64,000 nucleotides of DNA. Source: Helopsaltes ochotensis. Taxonomy: Eukaryota; Chordata; Aves; Passeriformes; Locustellidae. This document shows positions 22,935 through 36,800 of this stretch, piece after piece. The notes beneath the pieces are model-generated. The model saw only the letters and a list, made by a program, of their open reading frames with translations. It was not told the DNA's origin and did not search any database. Positions within the stretch are counted from its first letter, which is position 1. Each line of letters begins with the position of its first letter. Made by a program: the position numbers and the translations under genes. Location of the stretch: positions 496,284 through 560,283 of the forward strand of contig VXBM01000426.1 in NCBI GenBank assembly GCA_013400155.1, in the 5' to 3' direction.

Positions 22935-24812
22935 ATAATCTCTACACAGGCAAATGGGTCAGGAAACCAGCAAAGGACAAGGTGGGTGGCTTGGTCTGCA
23001 CTGCTGAGGTTCCCTGTGAGGATTCCTTCACAGGGCCAGGCATGGAAGGACTGGAGTCACGGCTGGAACCAGACAAGCAGGAGATGGGGCTGGGGTGAAG
23101 GCTGAACCCTGATGCCAGAAGGGTGGGTGCAATGCCTTTGGATGATCTTGGTGGAGCTCCCTTCTTCCAGCCCAGGAGCTGCCACCCCAGCACAGCCACG
23201 AGCTGGATCCAGGGAAGCCGCAGTGTCTGGGAGAGTTTCTGCCACAGCAGAGGTTTGCACTAACCCTTTGGAGCTTCAGGCCAGAAGGATTTGATTTTAA
23301 ATTAAACTGGTTTTGTTTCCAGCTGGGAAGCCCGGACAATGGACTTACAACACTCTCTGGGATGACCACAGGACCAATTCCTAGGCAGTTAGCAGCCTCT
23401 ACTACTACCAAAGCCAAACAAACGCGTTACTTGCATGAGAACTCGCCCTAGTGCTCGTAATTAAAGTGGTTTTAGCTCAGATGCACAGGAATTGCCTAAA
23501 ATGATCCAGCCTGGGTGGCCATGGAGGGGAAACCATCAGCATTGGTCTGACATCCCTGCTCCACCTGCAAGTGATCCTCCCCACTTTGCCCACTGGGGAG
23601 AGAAGGAGGGAAGGAGGGAGGAAAGTGGGGGCTGTACAGGACAGGGACTGAGCAAAAAAACCTCTCCCAAAGTGACCTGCAAGAGAAAGCAACCTTCTGC
23701 CCAGCCTGATGCTCTGGTCATGGATATGGGGCCGGTACTGATCCACTGGGCTTAGTGGAGAGTTGAATATTGGAGGAAAACAAACATCTTGGGGGAGCTG
23801 GGGTGGGTGACACCAGGGCCCCAGGGCTGCTGCAGCCCCCGAAGGTCACCACAGCCCCTCCAAAGGATGGGATGGTCCTAAGAGGCTCTACAATGCCATC
23901 ATCAGGGACAGGGGACATGCTCCTCCACCACGTGCCTCTTGCCAGGGGCTGACCCCTCTGTGGAGCACCTACACACTGCTTGCTGCAGTTCTGCACCTTG
24001 CTGATACATGGAGTGGAGGTATCTTCAAGAGCTGGAAAAGCAAACCAATCCTAAACAAGCCCTCCAGCCTCTCCTCCCACTTTTCTTGCTGCTGCTTCCC
24101 TCAGGCCTCACCTCACTCCCATCCCCAGGTGGCCACAGCGGCTTCAGGCACGGGGGCAGAAGCCTCAGCGGGTGTTTGCATGGCTTGGGGCAAAGAGCAA
24201 GTGCTCACTGGGAGGGGACCAGCGCTGCTCTCACCCTGCTTTGCTGCTCAGGATGGGGAGCAAAGCTCCAGGGGACATGGCAGGGAATTAGGACCACCAT
24301 GGGGATGGGAATCCCATCACTGGGATGCCTCTTCCACCTGGGACACGCCAAGGACATTCCGCACTCGCTGTCAGCTCCTGTCCCTGCTCAGCAGGGAGAG
24401 AGCAGGGACAGGCACTGAGAGCTTTTGCCAAGCGAGGGCTGTGTCCCGGTCCCTGTGCCGAATGTCACACTGACATCCAGCTTCCTCCAAGGAGCGAGCT
24501 CCTGCTCTGCACCTCTCTGGTCCCCTTGGCTGGGCCAGTACCAAAGAGCTGCCCCAGGCCAAGGTCTCATTCCAGCATCCTCCCACGAGAGCCCCTGGCC
24601 ACGTGTCTGCACCCCAGCGCTTTGCTCCTCTTCCCATCAACTCGCAGCAGGGCCTCCTGCCCATGGTCTCTGGCTTCCTTTCTGTCCAGGGTTTCAGGGA
24701 GAGAGGGGCTCAGGAGAAGGAGAAAGTGTTGCAGGGGAAGGCTGTGAGAGGCTTTGCTTTGCTGAGCTCTTGTATCTTCACTGAAATGCAGCAGCAGGAA
24801 GGTCCCCTCTGC
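22935..24812 (-). other. MLPH: MLPH 3' untranslated region (inferred)
   Basis: The interval between the MLPH stop codon (24813) and the paired AATAAA signals has no recognisable exon on either strand. Its assignment as 3' UTR rests on position only. Confidence 0.5.
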
Positions 24813-24839
24813 TCAGGACAGGTGGGTCATCACAGGCTT
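24813..24839 (-). CDS. MLPH: MLPH coding exon 16 (last 8 codons and stop)
   Basis: Follows the acceptor tgtgccttgcag and encodes KPVMTHLS and TGA, matching human ...FAKPVVAHQS at the C-terminus. The phase-0 junction from LFA gives LFAKPV. Confidence 0.88.
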   Translation of the reverse strand, partial: KPVMTHLS

Positions 24840-27800
24840 CTGCAAGGCACAAGAAGGAGAAACCTCAGCCCAGCACCATGTCCACACCACCCTGAGCATG
24901 CCCAGCCTCCTCCTTATCCCTTCCAGCTGCCCCATCCCACGAACCATGCAGGCACCCCAAATCCAAAGCTGTTTCCTGGGGCTCGTGCCCTCCCGGGCCC
25001 CAGCGAGCCCTCAGCTGTTCCTGCCCTCACTGGGCAGCGTGGCGGGAGCCAGGCTGAGAGCTGAGGGCTCCCTCAGCCTGGGGAGCTGTGGGGAAGGCCA
25101 GGCGGGCCTGCAGCCCTCCCTCCCGTGGGGCTGGCCCCATACCGCGAAGAGCCGCTCCACCCTCCGGTTCTTCCCGTTGGGGTTCCTCTGCGTCAGCGAG
25201 CCGCGGTACGCCGAGTTGCGGTCAAAGGAGTCGTCAAAGCCTGTGCGGGGAGGGAAGGGGGTGGGCAGAGGTCCTCACCCACCTCGCCAGGGGTTTCAGC
25301 ACCCACCAACCAAGCCACTTGGGATTCCCTAATCCCCCGCCAGCCGCGGGTTTGGGTGCACCCCAGAGCTTCCCTCTGGGAAGCGCTTTGGTAGCAAGGA
25401 GACAAGAGCTGCCGCTGCTCAGCTCTCCAGAGCGCTGTGTGAGCTGCGTCAGCCTGGCTGCACCCCCTGCCAGGGCCTCTGCTCCGGAAAGCTCCGTGGG
25501 ACAACAAAACCCCAGCCTGGAGAAGCTCTCACTGCCTCAGCCTGTGGGACTCTCTCGACCTGTTAAATCCTCTCCTCTGCCACCGACTTCCACCAGCTGC
25601 ACATTTCAGGCCCAACTTTCCAAGTCACTGCCCTGCCAGGCAGGCAGTGAGGAGACCAAATCACCCCCTGGCCCAGCCCAGGCACGGGGGATTAGGTTTG
25701 CCTGGTGACGTCTGTCCCCATTGCAAATCCCTCTATTTCCTCGCAGGGCTGACGTGTCCCACGGGCTGCCTTTATCTGCCTGCCCTTTGCAGGAAGGAGA
25801 GCAGATGACTCCTCCTCAGGATGAGGACAAGGGACCTTTCCACCTACCAGCTCCAGCCTGGGGAAAAGCACTGTTAATTGTCTGTGTGAATGGGGGAAAT
25901 GCTGTTCCACCTCTGCATTAAATGATCTTTCCCCCCTTCCCTCCCTTCGTCTTCCATTATCTGGAAGGAGAGCCACTCCTTTTGCCTTTAAGCTTCTGAG
26001 GAGAGATAAGAGAGAAATAGAAAAGTAATTTCCTAATGGGTCTCGCCGATCTTGGTCAGGATGAAACATTTCCAGTGATTGTCCCCCTACCACACAAGCT
26101 GCTGTGCCAGTGTTCGGATCACCATCTGCTTTGAAGCTCTCCCAAGCTGCTCTTAGTCCATAGCTGGGCCCTGGAGGGTTTCTTGCCCCCCAGCAGAGAC
26201 CAGAGGCTGAGTCAGGTGGGCAGCAGGGTCAAGATTCACAGAGTCATGAAACGGTTTGAGTTGAAAGGAGCTTGAAATCCCCTCTTGTTCCACCCGTCTG
26301 CTACGGGCAGGGACACCTTCCACTAGGCCAGGTTGCTCCAAGCCCCATCCAGCCTGGCCTGGAACACCTCCAGGGGTGGGCCATGCCATCCAGGGAAGGA
26401 TACCTTCCCCAAGGTGGCCAAGCAAGGGGGAAATTGCTGTCAGAAGAGAGGACAGGCTTAGGTGAGGCTTTGAGGCCTAAGAGCCCATGGGATGCTACAG
26501 TCAAAGGAATGCAGGCACGTCTCCCTGGACTCTGGGTGGCTGCAAAGAAGTCCTGGTTCTTGGAGGACTCAGCCACCTCAGCCTGATCTCTGCTCTCCCC
26601 TCGCTGTCCCCAGTCCTGCCAGCTGCTGCCTCCTTTCCCAGTTATCCACCAGAGGTTTCCCCTGTGGCTCTCCCAGCAGCGGGCAGTGAGCACAGGGAAG
26701 GGGCTCCACTGCAGACACGCAGCTGGATGCAGAGAGAGCGAGGATCAGCATCCCCCAAAGCCCAGCTCAGCTCCCACAGGCCCCCATCTCCCACAGGCAG
26801 GGCCCTGGTCCTTACTGGTGATCTCCAGGGGACTGTTGAACTTCCTCCTGAACCTCTGCAGTCCGGGCATTGCCTGCAAGAGAAGGGGAGCAGATGTGGG
26901 TGGGGAAGGGATGGGAGGGCAGAGGTCTCCCCTGAGGCCACTGCTTTGCTGGCAGCCCCCTGGAGACCCTGCTTGTGTCCAGGCACAGCCTGTGGTTAAA
27001 CACACACTCACTTTAATGTCATCCAGAGACTCCCCAGGACTGCTGCTGGCAGGACCAGGAGAGTGGGGACAGGTAGCCTGTGGACAGAGGGAGGCAGAGG
27101 TGTCTCTGGGGCTGCAAGAGGAGGCAGACAGCTCAGCCTGCCACGGCAGCGTGGGGAGAGCTGGGAATGGCTCAGCCAGCCAGGCAGCCCTTCCCAGCAC
27201 CCAGGGGCAGCAGCTCCAGCTCAGGGGAGCACGTCCATCACAGCCACCACCCTCCAGGCTCACCTGCACACTCGACTTCTTCTTTGCCTTTTCCACAGAC
27301 TTCACTGTCAGCCCCGCAGCAGAGAGAGCCGCAATCCGGGATTCAATATCAGATATCTTTAGAGGGAGGAGAAAAGACACACAGGTGGTGGTTGGAGGCT
27401 CCCTCAGTGGCTTTGTTTGCCACCACTGGGCCGGGCAAAGCGTCCTGTCAGAGTCAGGCCCTCACCTCGCTCTCTGCCTGCTGCACCTGAGCTGCTGCCG
27501 AGGCCACTTTGTCCTCCAGCTCCGACAGCTCCGAGTCCGTAGTGCCGCTGTGCTGAGCCCCTTCCTCAAGCTCCTTCAGGGTCTTCTCAAGCTGGTAGGT
27601 CTTTCCAGCAGTCAGGTACACCTGAAACACAGCAAAAGGAAAAAATTGCGCTGAAGAATTAACCTTCCTGGAGTTCTCCTCTCCTGGAGTGACGGTGGCC
27701 CCAGACGCAGCAGCTCCTGCCACTCTTTTCTGACTGCCTTCCTGCCTCGCAGCACAGAAAGTACCAGTCAGCTCTGACACGGCTTTTCATCTCATTTTCT

Positions 27801-30800
27801 CCCTTCCTTGGGTTTTTTGAGAGCAATTACCAACAGTGTAAAGTGGTAGGAGGCTCAGTGGGAACACAGGAAGGACCAAAACTCAGTGACCTGCTGGAGA
27901 AGCAGCAGCACTCCGTGCTGTGTGCTCAGAGGGAGAGCAGGTACCTGCAAACCAGCTCAGGCTGCTGTGTCCTGTGAGGGCAGAGCTGGGAAGGAGACAA
28001 TCTGACTTTCCAAACCTGCTCAGTCTCTTTTCAGGGTGTCTGTGTTGCTGGGAGCAGGGTCAGCCTGCACTGTCCTCCCTTTGCTGCCTAGGGAAGAAGG
28101 GTAAAAGGATGTATCCCAATAGAAGCTCTGTTTTTACTGCCACTTGTCTCCTCCCAGGTTACTGCAGGGACACAGGTCCAAGCGAGGCAGCTCAGGAAAC
28201 ATTAACACATCAGTACGCAACCACATCAGATGATCAGATGTGGCCACTCTTCTGCTGACTGATCCCAAAATCTCAGCACTGCTACTGCAATTGCTGCTCC
28301 TCCAGCCCTCTCAGCTTTCCCTGGGCTAGGCATTGTGGAAAACTGCCTGGCAGGAGCCCTCTGCATGCACTGAACTACAGCTCATCCACCCAAACCACAG
28401 TACCACACTCCCAGAAGTCACCCCCATCCCAGTGCAAATCCTAAGGCCATGCACCACCCAGCCTGAGTCACAGGGATTTGTTGTTGGCCCATCAGACTCT
28501 CCCAGTGCCCTCCAAGGTGGGTGGCATGCCTTGGAGAGGAGAACGGTGGCCAGCCAGCTGTGACTCAGCCAGGACCCCCGAGGGAGTGGCAGGGTGACAC
28601 ACATCCCCCAGGGCCATTGTCTACCCACCCCTGTCCCGAGCTGACAGCAGCAGCAGCACTAAGCCCAAAGTTCATCCTTCCCAGCCCTAACCCTTCTCTT
28701 GAGAGAGCAGGAGCCCCAAAACCTTCATGCACCCAACCCTCTTTTCCTGGGATGCTGTATTTGGCCAGGAATCATCCAGGTGTTGCAGCTCCCTGTTTTT
28801 ACTTGTAAGTTTTCCCAGTGAGAGATGAGCCACAGAGCGTCCTAAAACCCTGCTCCCCACTGCAGGGCATTCCCTACAAAAAAACCTGACCACCCAGACA
28901 GAGGTCCAACTGTTTCTTTGGACTGGGGATGCAAACCATTTCCACAGGGAATCAATTCCTATGGGTTCCTAGTGGCTAAAAAAGCTGTCAGTGCTCTGGG
29001 GTCGCACAAACCTCGCAGGGGGATTATGCTCTAGCTGTGAGTTTGTCACCTGCACGAGCCCATCAGCCCCGGGCACAAGCAGCCTTAGTGAAGAGGTGGG
29101 TCATGCTCATAAACTCCTTGATGAAACACAGCGCTGGGGAGGAACTTAAGGGAATGGGACACAAGTTTTGCTGGAGCAGGGACTGCTGGAGTCCAGCAAA
29201 GTGATGCTACAGCAAGGTGGGGACCACACTCATCACCCGGAGGACCAGGAGCCCAGGAAAGGAAAGCCACGAGACAGAGCATCTGCTTTTGCTGTTGCAC
29301 CATCCTCTAAGAGCAGACTTTTTAATCCCTCTGCTGGCCGTCCTTCCAGAGCTGACCTACCCGCCAACAAGAAATCTCGGGGGTTACTCCTTTGTATTCC
29401 CACCCTCCCAAATGTAAGGGGAGCCTTACATTTTCCTCAAGCTCCCGGTACACTTCGGCCACCTCTTTCCCATCTGCCAGGCCTGGGAGCTGCCCCGCAG
29501 GGCGGGCACAGCCCTGGCTCTCTCCGTGCAGGGACTCCCACACCGCTTCCTCCGTGGCGTTTATGGCTCTCAGCACTTTGGCCGTGATCTCACTCAGAGC
29601 CTGAGCCGACGACCTCTGCCAGAGCCCAAGTGCGGGGAGGGAGGGAGGGAGGGAGGGAAAAAATACGGATGTTATGTTAATGTGGTGGATAAAGCAACAC
29701 CAGGCAGGGGTGAGAGGGACTACCAGACCTCCAGGAGCTGTGGAAAGAGGGAGGAGTGGTAATTAACAGGCTTACGCTGCTCCTGAAGGGCTCTCCACCC
29801 GGAGGGATGCGGGGCTACGGCAGAGCTTTGATCTCAGCCCGTGCTTTCTGCAGGACGGCTGGGACAAAAGAAGTCACCTTAAAAGGCTTGGAAAAGAGGT
29901 TATGGAGGGATGTTTCGCTCGCCGGAGGCACCTGGCCACCCGAGGGCCACTCGGTTACGCAGCAGTTAAGATCTAATTGCAGCATATTGCTTTACACCTC
30001 AGCGGGCCTGAGCGGGGATGCAAACAACTCCTTGAGTTTGTGGCGAAAGAATAAAAACAACCAGACCCCATAAAATCACTGTATTTCCACCCGGCCAGAA
30101 CTTGGGGCTAATGTCCTCTCTTCCCACCCCAAGGAGCACTGACGGCAATAATGCCCCTAAGTGCTGCCCTCGGCTTGATGAGGTGCTAAACACATGTAAA
30201 AATGGGCCCAAGAAGCTCATCATCTCTCTCCCAGCTGATAATTCCCTAGAAACCAAGGGGATGGGGGTGACATATGTGCTGGTTGTGTTTACAGCTGCAT
30301 GTATTTCCAGGACAAGCTGTGCTGCAGAGACCCAGCTAACTCAGTCCAGATGATGTTTTTATCATTTTATGGTGCCCTCATGGTACGGCAGAGTTTTTTC
30401 ACATTTTCCATTAGGTTCGTGTGCTTCCATCACAGTGCTCCCCCAGTTAGAAGACTTCCTCTTGACTGGAGGAACCTCATATCAAAAATCCCTCAGAATC
30501 ACACAAAATCCAAAGCTGGATCTGTTTTAAGTATAAGGAAAGTTGCCGTTTAAACATCATCCATGCTGACAGCTTTTAACTAAGGCTGGTCCAGCTACTG
30601 CAGATATTTCCATCTCAATATTCCTCCCTGCTTCATAGCAGGGCTTGGGGGCAGAGGAAGCAGCAAATCTGAAGGATCCAGGCTTCCTTCCATAAGAAAC
30701 CAGAATCTTACACTGATACCACACAAACAATTCAGTGTTTGAGCCTCTGTCTGCTGCAGTTCAGCAGCTCACACAGAAAATAAGTCCCCTTGGCTCTGTG

Positions 30801-33800
30801 AGTTACCACTTATCTGCACTTAGATAGATTAGAAATGGCTATTGAGATGATGCCGATTGTTCAACCTATCAGAAGTTAAGTCTGGCTGCAGCAATCATCT
30901 GAAAGCAGCTTTCAGGAAAAAGGAGGCAGGAAAGGATGCTGTGGGTAAGAATGCACTGCTGCTCCAGTGGCAGTGAGAGCACAGCAAATGGCACCCAAAC
31001 CCACCAGGTTTTTTGTTGTGAGGAGGCAATGCTCATTAAAGGGAGGCTCCATGGCACCATGAAAGTCATCACAGCCTCGGATGAGCGGAGCTTTGCAGGA
31101 GAGGAGAGAGGCAGCGTGGTGCCTGCTTCCCTCCTTTGCCAGCAGTGGAGCAAATGTACACATCCCCCCTCCACAGCAAAGGCAGGAGGGAGGGGATGAA
31201 CAAACCAGAGACCCAACAGGGAATGCTGACCTCTCCATCTGTGCTCATGGATCATCCTGGAGCCTCTGCACAGCTGGGGACGCACTGCAGAGGTGCTGTG
31301 ATCTGCCCTCCTCTCCCTGACCCCTGTCCCCACAGGTCACCCTGACCAGGAGTCAGCACAGAGCTGGAAGCGCAAGAGATGCCGATCTAGCAGAGTCGAA
31401 GTGGGATCAGGGATTTAGGGGCTCAGGAGCACTGATAGGTGTGGAAAAGACATTTCAGGCTGTAGCAGGTGCCTGACAAAGGCTGCTAGTACTAAATAAT
31501 CACCCAGCCCTTCTCCCACCCTGAGGACTCTTCTCCATAGTGACTTCCAGATCCTGGGACAATTCCTCTAAGTGGATGTGGAGGTTGTGTACCTCTCCAT
31601 GACAGGCAGTAGCCTCCAAGAACTCTCAGAGGCTTTACTTTTGACTCTTGGGTGAGACTGGGAGAGCCTACGAGGAGAAATGTCCAGAACTAACCCCCTG
31701 GGACTTCCCTACCCCTTGACATTGTTAAAGCAGACACAGACACAGCCCTGGTGGAGGCGTGGGACAGAAGAAGAGTCACATTTTCATGGTGTAAAACCAC
31801 CAATCATTGAGAGCAGAAGGAATCATGGATGCAGCCTGGGATGGTGTGGGTGGCAGGGCACAGATTACCTTCCGAACATCCCTGGCCACATGATCACTGG
31901 AGGAGCTCATCTCTGGTTTCTTTGCTCTCTTCTCTTCTTCACGCTCCTCCTCATCAGAAGAGACTTCTTTATCGCTGATGTTGCTGGCTAACTCCTCCAG
32001 CTTCCTCTTCAACTCCTCCTCCTCGGCATCAGCATCAGTGTGGGACTCTGGGGCCGGAGACTGGAGGAGCAGAAGGAGAGGGTGATGTGAGAGCCTCCTG
32101 TGGTGGACAGTGGGCCATGCCTTGCTCCAGACATGCTCACCAAGCAGAGGAGCTCAAGGAATGTGACCCCAGGGAACAGCAGAGCCCAGAGAGCTCCAGC
32201 TCCTCACTGAGGAACACAAACCCTCAACATGAAGAACTTCCATTCCCGTTTTCCCCACAGACCTTGCCTGGGTTTCCTCTGTGGAAAATTGCCTTTCCCC
32301 CACTCTTAAAAAGGCGGGCATGAGGGATTTGGGGCCAAAAACCACCACATTTTTGTTAGGGACCACGGCAGGGCTGGTGGTTGTGAGGGCAGAGATCACA
32401 GCAACCCAGAAACAAGGTCCACCAGGGAGAGGGAAGCAGCCCTGGGAATTGCCACTCCCTGAGGGAGCTTTTGGAACCTCCGGGTAATCTCATTTGGGAT
32501 GAGAAACCACACAGCAAATTTCCCTGCAGGACAGACGACACACTGCCACCCACCCCTATTGTTAGGTGCAATTCATGGCAGCTGGAGAAGAATCCTATTA
32601 AACTCCCAGGCACTGTGAGAGATCTCCAGAAGTTCCTGAACTTGCTGACCCCCGCATTGAGATGGGAATACAATTACCTGCGTCATACCTGGTGGGGCTT
32701 TGTCTGAGCTGTTTTTAACAGCCTCCTACAGTGGCACCTGCAGCAGGCAATCTCTTTCCCAGGCAACCTATTCCAGGGCTCTGCTATCCTTTCTGCTGGA
32801 AAGCTTTTCTTCGTAGTCGATCTCAGCCTGTCCCACAGCTGTTTAGACCCACTGCCTGTGCTCTGATTTGCCCTGGATATGGGAATAAATTGTGGGAACC
32901 TGACGCTGTGAAAACCTCATACTCCCTTGGTCAGGATTGCTGACGGAAACCCTGAATGACTAAAATCGTGGCCATCCCCCACTGCGAATTTTAGAAAAAA
33001 AAAAGGAGAAATGCCATTGTTTCATCCACCCTGTGGGCCTTGCCTGTAATTATCACCATCCCTTCTACTGAGCCATCAGCTGCCACAGTGGTGATGGGTT
33101 AGCACCAAGGAAAAGAGTGCAGAGTCTAAAACTAGAAACCCAAAAAATCAATGTTAAGCGGTCTAAGTATTCACAGATTCCACATTGTGGCTCAGCTTTA
33201 ACTTAATTTAGCTGTTTTCTTCCAAGTTTGATGGCATGGTAAGGTGAGGGCAGCTCAGAAGAGATACAGAAACGCTCCTTGACTCAGCTCTCACAGTCAC
33301 AATAACCAGGTGCCTTCCTCATGGGTACTAATGGAGTGTCCCACGATTTCAAATGAGCTGTCACAGCTCTGCAGATACAGACACCACCCAACAAAACTCC
33401 TGAAATTAGCACTTTGTGAATTATCAGCCTGAAACCAAATTTTCCTTGTGCAGAGGGGGCAAGGGTTTGCACATGGGTTAAATTTCCTCCTGTTTCTGTC
33501 CTGCCATGCAATGTTTTCTAGGGCACTCCATCACCTGGAAGTGGAGAACAGCCCCCAAGGCCAAAGCAGAGGAGTGAACTCAAAGAGCCCAGGTCATTGT
33601 GGCACTTAGGGACAGGGTTTAGTGAGGGGCTCAGCCGTGGCAGGGGAGTGGTTGGACTCAGCGATCTTCCAACATGAATACTTCTATGATTTTGTCTATC
33701 CCTGCGATGCTGGCTGCTTCAGGGAAGCCTCTCCAGTGGCCAGGGGAAGGGCCCAGCACAGCCCACACTCCATCCCTGCAGGATTCCTGCCCGGTTACCT

Positions 33801-36800
33801 CGTCAGAGCGCGCCAAGATTTTTTCCTCCAAGCGGTTCAGCACGCGTTCGATTGCAGACATGCGAGTGTTGAGCTCATGGATCTACAGGAAAGGGGAGAG
33901 AGAGAGGGAGAGAGGGAAAAGGAGGAGAGAACAGGCCAGCCACCACTGCCGGGACAGTGAGGAAACAGTGCAACCAGCAGAGAAAAGCAAGCAGCAGGAC
34001 ACTGCTTTTAGTAATGCCTTAAAAATGCCGGGTAAGCTCCAGGAGGTGCAGAGCAACCTCAAATCTGGAAAACTCCAAGCAACACCAAGCCCCCAGCACA
34101 AGACAATTCCCACCAAAGCATCTGGAGCTTTGATGCAGTGAGTGTAAAACCCCACCACCAACGAAAGCACCGGCCTGCAACAAAGCCACCCATCTCGCCA
34201 CCACTCCCATGCTGCCCCAAATTCAAGTCCACATCCATTTTCACCTCCTACTAACATTTTTCAAGCCCCATCACATGCCTGCCAACGCAGTGGTGGAGAG
34301 GAAGAGGGCAAGAATTCCTCTACGAAAACATCCATGTATAAAAACTGAACCTGAAAGTTTTCACTTTGAAATTTTCCGACTTCTCTGTGCATTGATTTAC
34401 CCAGAAGCTTGCCCCTCTCTTCTCCCTCACTCTTCTGACTAAAGGTGGGGCACAGAAAGAAGGGCAGAGAGATTAAAGACAGACACATTCCTGAAAATCA
34501 AAGAGAAGTTACTTTCTGTGCTCAAGAACCAAGGCAAACCTTTGTGGTGGGGGTGGATTTGGATTAGACATTAGGAAGAAATCCTTCCCTGTGTGGGTGC
34601 TGAGGCCCTGGCACAGGGTGCCCTGAGAAGTTGTGGCTATCCCTGGAAGAGTCCAAGGCCAGGCTGGACAGGACTTGGAGCATCCTGGGCTAGTGGAATG
34701 TGTCTCTGCCCGTGGCAAGGGAGTGGAACGAGATATTTTTCAGATCCATTTAAACCAAAATATCTCTATGATCTACGATCACTGAAAACATTAAAGGGAG
34801 CTTTTTTTTTTTTTCCCCTTTAGAAATTGAAGTTTTTCTTTCTTTGAAAAAATAACAAGTCTCTCTCTTTTGATCCAGACAAATAAAACACAAATGATGA
34901 TAAATATTGCCCGTTTTATGACACTACCAGCGCATCACTGCTGTTCTGAGTGGCTTCTGCCCATTCAGAGGGGAGCAAGCAGCAAAAGCAGTAAGCAAAG
35001 GTGGTAACAAAGGGATGTGAGGGGCAGGCTTTGTTTTTGCAACAATTTCCATCCTCTCAGTTTCTGTGCTTGATTAATTAGACCCTCACAACAGCTAGGG
35101 ATGCTTGCATCTGCTTAGGGGAAGGTGAATATAAAAACGTGGCACTGTGGAGAGCAGAGCTGTCATTACCACCCCAAACTGAAAGCATCTCCAAGCAGCA
35201 TTAAGCCCAGTGGCACGAAGCACTTCACTCCATTGCTAAGTGGTTTTTCAGTCCTGTTTAAGGCCTGAATCTTGCATCAAGAAGCCTCTGATGGCCCATC
35301 AGCCTCGGAAATGTGACAAACCACGAGTCATCACTACCCTATCTCCATAAGGAAGAGACTGGGAGAGATCAGAGCCTAAAGCACGGGTTGCTGTTGATAT
35401 TGGTGGAAATCTACCAGGATAGGAGCTGAAAAGCTTCATTCTCCTTCCCAGTCAAGGCTGGCTTTAATGCAGGGTGGCCATTCCATTAGGGCACATCTCC
35501 ATCAGGGACTGGGTCACCTTCTCTCAGCGTGACAAGGGCTGGCAAACTGTGCTCCGAATTTAAACATTTAAGGGGAATAAACTTAAAGCACAGCCCATAA
35601 TATCAAGGCAGGGGACACTACCCCTTGCTGCTGAGGAGGAAGGACAGGTTACTCTACCCAAGCCTCTTAAGAGAGGCTTAATGTAAAGAAGAAGAGCCAG
35701 ACAGCATCAAAGCTTTGGGAATCCAGAATCACTGAGCTCTCTTGAGGTACAGCAGGATGGCTTCTGGGGAGAAATTTGACAAATTGGAGCTATTCCTTGT
35801 GGCTTGCTCCTGTTCCTACCCAACTTTTAAAAACCTAAAGGCAAAGACCCACACAGTTACCAACTCAGTGCTTCTTTTTGTGTCTCATCAAGTTTAAGTG
35901 CTTTTTTAAATAGAGTTTTTTCTTTTTTAAAGTTTTCTTCTTGAAATCAGCTCCTGGAGTCACAGGACTAGAGCACAGCCCCTGCTCCAATTACTGGAGA
36001 AGTAAAGTTTCTTGTGCTTGGCACTGAACACTGCATCCTCTTCAGAGCTAAAGCAAACGTGGTTTTCAAACAACCACATTTTGACAAACTTGCCCCTAAG
36101 GTAGTTTCATTTCAGGAGAAGAGGGTTTTCATCTGTGTGGTCAAAGAGCTGAGTTCTCCACCTCTTGAAACCTTCAGATGCAGGACCACACCGCATGTGA
36201 AGCCAGGCTATGGGATGCTACAGGGTTAACAAACTCTGCACCTGCCCCAGCACAGAGCTGGGTGAGGAGGCAGGCCGGGTGGGAGGGTGGTTGCTGGCTG
36301 TGAACACACCAGCAGCACAAAGGGCAGGGAGGATGGGGAGCTGCTCCAGCTAATGAGCTGTGCTGCCACAAAGAGCAAACGGGGGTAAAGTGGGAGTGAG
36401 AAGATGCCTCCTCACCATTAGGGCCACAAGGCTCCACACCAGGCTTCCTCCAGGTGTGAGGGAGCAATCCACAGCCCGATGTGGGAGGTTGCCCAGCTCC
36501 TGGAGGAAGTCGTGGGAGGCGTTGGTGGGAATTTGGCCCCATTTCCCCACTGCAAAGCCTGGTGCACATTTCCTGCCTAACGCAGCGTGGCCTCATTAAG
36601 GACACCCAGTCCAGGGTTCTCCCCATTTACTGCTGGCTGAGGAAGGAATGGCATTAACTAATTAAAACTTGTGCCCACGGAAGTAAACGGCAAAGAGAAG
36701 CTTTCTCAACCCAGGCACATGATGTGTGGTGTCGAGGGATGATTGTGGTCACAGATCTCACACTGATTACCCAAAGAGGGGTTCAGGACGTGCAAAATTA

